8,773 nt of DNA from an uncultured Gemmatimonadaceae bacterium. Lineage in GTDB: Bacteria > Gemmatimonadota > Gemmatimonadetes > Gemmatimonadales > Gemmatimonadaceae. The stretch lies in the NCBI GenBank assembly GCA_955652635.1, contig CATPBN010000268.1, forward strand, positions 1 through 8,773, given 5' to 3'. The notes beneath the pieces were generated by a model, which saw nothing but the letters and a program-made list of their open reading frames with translations, had not been told where the DNA came from and ran no database searches. Shown here piece by piece: positions 5,842 through 8,773 of this stretch; the stretch's first letter is position 1, and each line of letters opens with the position of its first letter. The position numbers and the translations under genes are program-made.

Positions 5842-6726
5842 ATGGCGCGCATTCCGGTAACGAAGACGCCCAAGGTGTACGTCGGCGGGCAATTCATCAG
5901 GTCCGAGAGCGGACGCGTTTTTCCTGTGAGGGAAGCGGGAAGCGGGAAGCGGGAAGCGGGGTTGCTCGGGAACATTCCCCAGTGCACGCGCAAGGACCTC
6001 CGAAACGCGGTAGAGGCAGCTGCGAAGGCTGGTCCTGACTGGGCCCATCGCACGCCGTACAATCGCGGGCAGATCATTTATCGTCTGGCGGAGATGCTGG
6101 AGTCGAGAAGCGGCGAGATCGCGGAGTCGCTGGTGATATCGGGTGCCGCGACCAAGGCCGGTGCGACGAAGGAAGTCAGCGCAAGCGTCGATCGTCTCAT
6201 CTACTACGCCGGCTGGTCGGACAAATACGAGCAGGTGCTCGGCAACACAAACCCCGTGGCCGGTCCGTTTTTCAACTTCACGGTTGCGGAGCCAATGGGG
6301 ATTGTGGGCATCATCGCCGATGATGCGGCTCCGCTGCTCGGGTTGCTAAGTCAGATCGCGCCCGTGATCGTCGCCGGCAATACGTGCGTGTGCCTGGCGT
6401 CGCAGGAGTTTCCGTATCCGGCCATCGTGCTCGGCGAGCTGCTGGCTGTCTCAGATCTGCCTGGTGGAGTGGTGAACATTCTCACCGGGTTCAGAAAGGA
6501 GCTCGTTCCAACGTTCGCGACGCACACGCACATACGTGGCTTGAACGCGATCGTGAATCAGGAAGAGAAGAAGCAGCTGCAGCTCGGCGCGGCAGAGAGC
6601 ATCAAGCGGGTCCGCGCCCGGAAGCGCGACGACGAATTCGACTGGAGCGATGCGCACTCGCAGAGCGTGTACGAGATTCGCGACTTCATCGAGTTCAAAA
6701 CCACATGGCATCCGATCGGGGCCTGA
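5842..6726 (+). CDS. Half-length non-catalytic aldehyde dehydrogenase homologue (ALDH16-like C-terminal half)
   Basis: The 294-residue product starts MARIPVTKTPKVYVGGQF; AAGGTG lies 8 nt before the ATG, 2 nt after the previous stop. Residues 10-215 clearly follow the N-terminal part of an aldehyde dehydrogenase (RKDLRNAVEAA, YYAGWSDKYEQVLG, VAEPMGIVGII, DLPGGVVNILTG). The functional motifs are gone, however: IIADDAAPLLG stands where PWNFP is expected, VCLASQEFP replaces LKPAE, there is no FTGS or ELGG, and the whole catalytic Cys domain is absent. After about residue 225 it passes directly into a C-terminal segment ending FIEFKTTWHPIGA, perhaps the oligomerisation strand. No stop codon or frameshift marks it as decayed, and the ends look normal. 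It is therefore more likely a structural partner of the preceding enzyme than a pseudogene. Residues about 29-40 (VREAGSGKREAG) are encoded by a 7-bp tandem repeat. Confidence 0.88.
   Translation: MARIPVTKTPKVYVGGQFIRSESGRVFPVREAGSGKREAGLLGNIPQCTRKDLRNAVEAAAKAGPDWAHRTPYNRGQIIYRLAEMLESRSGEIAESLVISGAATKAGATKEVSASVDRLIYYAGWSDKYEQVLGNTNPVAGPFFNFTVAEPMGIVGIIADDAAPLLGLLSQIAPVIVAGNTCVCLASQEFPYPAIVLGELLAVSDLPGGVVNILTGFRKELVPTFATHTHIRGLNAIVNQEEKKQLQLGAAESIKRVRARKRDDEFDWSDAHSQSVYEIRDFIEFKTTWHPIGA
5930..5960. repeat. Four-copy 7-bp tandem repeat (GGGAAGC) inside the second ALDH gene
   Basis: GGGAAGC occurs four times in perfect tandem (5930-5957), followed by GGG. Because 7 is not a multiple of 3, each gain or loss of a unit would shift the reading frame of the gene. 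In the current register the frame stays open and encodes VREAGSGKREAG in a surface-type linker near the N-terminus. Confidence 0.95.
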
Positions 6727-7757
6727 TGATCGCACAGCAGCAGCAGAACGCGATCGAGATGCGCGCCCTGCGCAAGGTCTACAAGGGAACGGGAAAGGCC
6801 AAGCGGCCAGGTGGCGCGCCCTCCGGAACGGGATTCGGGCCTGGTGCACCGGTCGCTTCCGCGACCGATGTCGTAGCTCTGGAGTCGCTCGATCTCGATA
6901 TTCGGGCTGGGGAATTCTTCGGGCTGCTAGGTCCGAACGGCGCGGGAAAGACGACCGCGATCGGAATTCTCACCACGCGCGTGCGTCCGACCTCGGGAAA
7001 GGCGATTGTTGCGGGTGCCGATGTTGTGGAGGATTCAGTACGGGTACGTCAGATGATCGGCGTCGTTCCTCAGCGGCCGAACGCCGATCTGAGCCTAAAC
7101 GTTCTCGAGAATCTCCAGTTCCACGCCGCGTACTTCGGCATTCCCTTCGATGTCGCGACGAAGCGCGCATATGAGCTCCTCGAGCGTCTCGGCTTGTCCG
7201 AGAAGGCGTCCGCGAAAATGGCCGAGATGTCCGGCGGGCAGCAGCAGCGGCTCATGATCGTGCGCGCGCTGATGCACGAGCCGCAAATCATCTTTCTCGA
7301 CGAGCCGACCGTCGGCCTCGACCCGCAGGCGCGACTAGGGCTGTGGGACATCCTTCGCGATCTTCACGATCGCGGACGCACGATCGTGATGACGACGCAT
7401 TACATGGACGAGGCGGACAAGCTCTGCGACCGCCTGGCGATAATCGATCGGGGCAAGCTGCTCGCCCTCGACACGCCGCGCGCGCTCAAGGCGAAGGCAC
7501 CAGGTGGAACGCTTCTCGAGCTCGTGCTTGACGGTGATGCGATGCCCGCCGCGGAGCTCGCAGAGACGCTGGCGGGAATTACCAGAGTTGAGACTCAGGA
7601 TGGAGTCCTGCGCGCGCACAGCGATCGGGGCGGCCAGCTTCTGCCCGCTCTGATCGAAGTCGCAGAATCCACGGGGCGCACGGTTACGGACATTCATTTA
7701 CTGCAGCCAAGCCTGGAAACGCTGTTCGTGTCACTCACGGGTAGGAAGCTCGGATGA
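6726..7757 (+). CDS. ABC-2 exporter ATP-binding protein (DrrA/CcmA-like)
   Basis: This 343-residue cytoplasmic ATPase energises the permease encoded next. The nucleotide-binding domain is complete: Walker A GPNGAGKTT (69-77), Q-loop Q116 in VVPQRP, signature MSGGQQQR (168-175), Walker B IIFLDEPT with D192 and E193, and H-loop H225 in MTTHYMDEAD. A C-terminal domain of about 90 residues (LLELVLDGDAM to TGRKLG) is typical of DrrA-type exporters. Unusually, about 28 residues rich in Gly, Pro and Ala (about 22-49) separate the first strand EMRALRKVYKG from ALESLDLDIRAGEFF, where the family normally has only a few residues. The ATG at 6726 overlaps the previous stop by 1 nt (TGATG). An in-frame ATG at 6705 is an alternative start. 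The gene overlaps the permease by 4 nt. The substrate is unknown. Confidence 0.95.
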   Translation: MIAQQQQNAIEMRALRKVYKGTGKAKRPGGAPSGTGFGPGAPVASATDVVALESLDLDIRAGEFFGLLGPNGAGKTTAIGILTTRVRPTSGKAIVAGADVVEDSVRVRQMIGVVPQRPNADLSLNVLENLQFHAAYFGIPFDVATKRAYELLERLGLSEKASAKMAEMSGGQQQRLMIVRALMHEPQIIFLDEPTVGLDPQARLGLWDILRDLHDRGRTIVMTTHYMDEADKLCDRLAIIDRGKLLALDTPRALKAKAPGGTLLELVLDGDAMPAAELAETLAGITRVETQDGVLRAHSDRGGQLLPALIEVAESTGRTVTDIHLLQPSLETLFVSLTGRKLG

Positions 7758-8563
7758 CGGCTGTCGCGCTCGACACTCCCCGGAGCGAGGTCTCACCGTC
7801 GTCGGTGTTTGCCGCATTGCTGCGACGCGACATGCGAGTCGCCCGCCGGGAGCTCCCATTCTTCCTGCTGCGGACGACGATGCAGCCGCTCATGTTCGTG
7901 ATCGTGTTCGGGTACCTGCTCCCGAAGATGGGCTTCATGGGTCGCGGCTACACGACGGCGCTGTTGCCGGGGGTGCTTGCGATCAGTCTTACATTCTCGA
8001 GCATTCAATCCGTCGCGTTGCCGATGGTTCAGGACTTCGGCTGGACGAAGGAGATCGAGGACAGGCTGCTGGCGCCCGTTCCGATCTGGCTCGTCGCGGC
8101 CGAGAAAATCATTTCCGGCGTGCTGCAGGGTGTGGTGTCGGCGCTGTTCGTGCTGCCGGTCGCGCGTCTGATCATGGGCCCGATCCCCAATCTTACGTTC
8201 GGGCACGTCGGTGACGTGCTCCTGATCACGGTGCTTGGTGCCGCCGCCTTCTCGTCACTCGGACTTTTTCTCGGCACCGCGATCCAGCCGCAGCAGATCG
8301 GTCTCATGTTCGGCGTCATTCTGGCGCCCATGATCTTCTTCGGCTGCGCGTATTATCCGTGGCAGGGATTGAGCGCAGTGCCGGTCATGAAATACGCGGT
8401 GCTGATCAACCCGCTGGTTTATGTGGCGGAGGGAATGCGGGCCGCCCTTACTCCCGCCGCGCCGCACATGTCGCTAGGCATCGTAGTGCTGGCGCTCATT
8501 CTCATCACGGCGCTCTTTTGGACGCTGGGGATGAGATCCTTCATGAAACGGGCTGTCGGCTAG
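7754..8563 (+). CDS. ABC-2 type exporter permease
   Basis: This is a 269-residue inner-membrane protein with a cytoplasmic N-terminus (SVFAALLRRDMRVARRE) and six hydrophobic segments at about 36-56, 68-90, 116-138, 153-175, 182-200 and 240-258. Landmarks of the ABC2_membrane family include PLMFVIVFGYLLP, the cytoplasmic MVQDFGWTKEIEDRLLAPVP loop after TM2 (the coupling region), and PLVYVAEGMRAAL before the last helix. It forms the exporter with the ATPase encoded immediately upstream; the genes overlap by 4 nt (ATGA), and AGGA lies 7 nt before the ATG. Exporters of this class move drugs, lipids, polysaccharides or natural products, and nothing here narrows the choice. Its 3' end overlaps the histidine kinase gene on the opposite strand by 90 bp. 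Confidence 0.95.
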   Translation: MTAVALDTPRSEVSPSSVFAALLRRDMRVARRELPFFLLRTTMQPLMFVIVFGYLLPKMGFMGRGYTTALLPGVLAISLTFSSIQSVALPMVQDFGWTKEIEDRLLAPVPIWLVAAEKIISGVLQGVVSALFVLPVARLIMGPIPNLTFGHVGDVLLITVLGAAAFSSLGLFLGTAIQPQQIGLMFGVILAPMIFFGCAYYPWQGLSAVPVMKYAVLINPLVYVAEGMRAALTPAAPHMSLGIVVLALILITALFWTLGMRSFMKRAVG

Positions 8564-8773
8564 GTCGCCACTTGCCGCGCGGCCGGCTGCGTCCAATTGC
8601 ATGTTCAATGCGATGTCAGCAAGGTCCATATGTGGGGCGCGCGGCAATGAAAGTGTGAACGTCGAGCCTTCGCCGAGCACGCTCTCGACAGTAACCTGCC
8701 CCTTCATCGCCTTAGCCAGATCCTGGCTGATCGCCAGGCCGAGCCCCACTCCCTGAACCGGCTGATTGAGACG
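8474..8773 (-). CDS. Sensor histidine kinase, C-terminal end of the ATPase domain (5' part beyond window)
   Basis: The last 99 residues are present; the gene enters from beyond base 8773. The sequence GVGLGLAISQDLAKAMKGQV contains the G2 box of an HATPase_c domain, and VESVLGEGSTFTLSLP is the usual end of that domain. It is thus the ATP-binding C-terminus of a two-component (or hybrid) sensor kinase; sensor type, membrane topology and partner regulator are outside the window. After the domain the frame continues for about 50 low-complexity, charged residues to a TAG at 8474, overlapping the permease gene tail to tail. This tail does not resemble a receiver or Hpt domain as far as it goes. The kinase call is secure; the exact C-terminus is as read, but the tail may be unconserved. 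Confidence 0.88.
   Translation of the reverse strand, partial: RLNQPVQGVGLGLAISQDLAKAMKGQVTVESVLGEGSTFTLSLPRAPHMDLADIALNMQLDAAGRAASGDLADSPFHEGSHPQRPKERRDENERQHYDA

Noticed and set aside
5482..6726. A 414-residue version of the second ALDH starting inside the first ALDH gene
   Set aside because: The first 120 residues are an out-of-frame reading of the upstream gene; ALDH-like sequence starts at the ATG at 5842, which has a ribosome binding site.
5842..6726. The half-length ALDH as a simple pseudogene
   Set aside because: No stop or frameshift, normal start with ribosome binding site, tight coupling to both neighbours, and a size matching the second domain of ALDH16 argue for a functional gene.
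6384..7757. A 457-residue version of the ABC ATPase starting at 6384
   Set aside because: Its first 114 residues are an out-of-frame reading of the preceding gene; the ATPase domain starts just after the ATG at 6726.

Overview
The window is ordinary, densely packed bacterial chromosome: GC-rich, almost no non-coding DNA, and no insertion sequences, phage genes, tRNA/rRNA or CRISPR repeats that I can see. The gene set and the flavour of the proteins (eukaryote-like DERA, a complete/pseudo aldehyde dehydrogenase pair, an SPL-type radical SAM protein) suggest a free-living, aerobic, high-GC soil-type bacterium. Gemmatimonadota is my best guess and Acidobacteriota or a similar phylum is possible. 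This is an impression from protein character, not a computed assignment.

Layout. Bases 1-854 (minus) hold the N-terminal ~284 residues of an SPL/Rv2578c-like radical SAM protein that runs off the left edge. Bases 899-1504 (minus) encode a small secreted or membrane protein with an HExxH motif, unrecognised. Bases 1551-1844 (plus) encode pterin-4a-carbinolamine dehydratase. Bases 1902-2573 and 2613-3284 (minus) form a two-gene unit of a HAD-family phosphatase followed by a Bax inhibitor-1/YccA membrane protein. A ~100-bp divergent intergenic region (3285-3387) contains the window's best regulatory candidates.

From 3388 to 8563 runs a five-gene plus-strand operon with junctions of +1, +2, -1 and -4 nt: deoxyribose-phosphate aldolase (human-DERA-like length and sequence), a complete aldehyde dehydrogenase, a half-length aldehyde dehydrogenase homologue lacking every catalytic motif, then the ATPase and permease of an ABC-2 exporter. 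Bases 8474-8773 (minus) are the C-terminal end of a sensor histidine kinase that continues past the right edge and overlaps the permease gene tail to tail.

How the genes may work together. DERA splits 2-deoxyribose-5-phosphate into glyceraldehyde-3-phosphate and acetaldehyde. The adjoining aldehyde dehydrogenase could oxidise the acetaldehyde to acetate. The two aldehyde dehydrogenase genes together (500 + 294 aa) have the size and order of a bacterial ALDH16 protein, an active ALDH domain followed by an inactive one, split here into two cistrons. The role of the ABC exporter in this transcript is not evident. The most noteworthy items are the split ALDH16-like pair, a four-copy 7-bp tandem repeat inside the second cistron, and the HExxH membrane protein.
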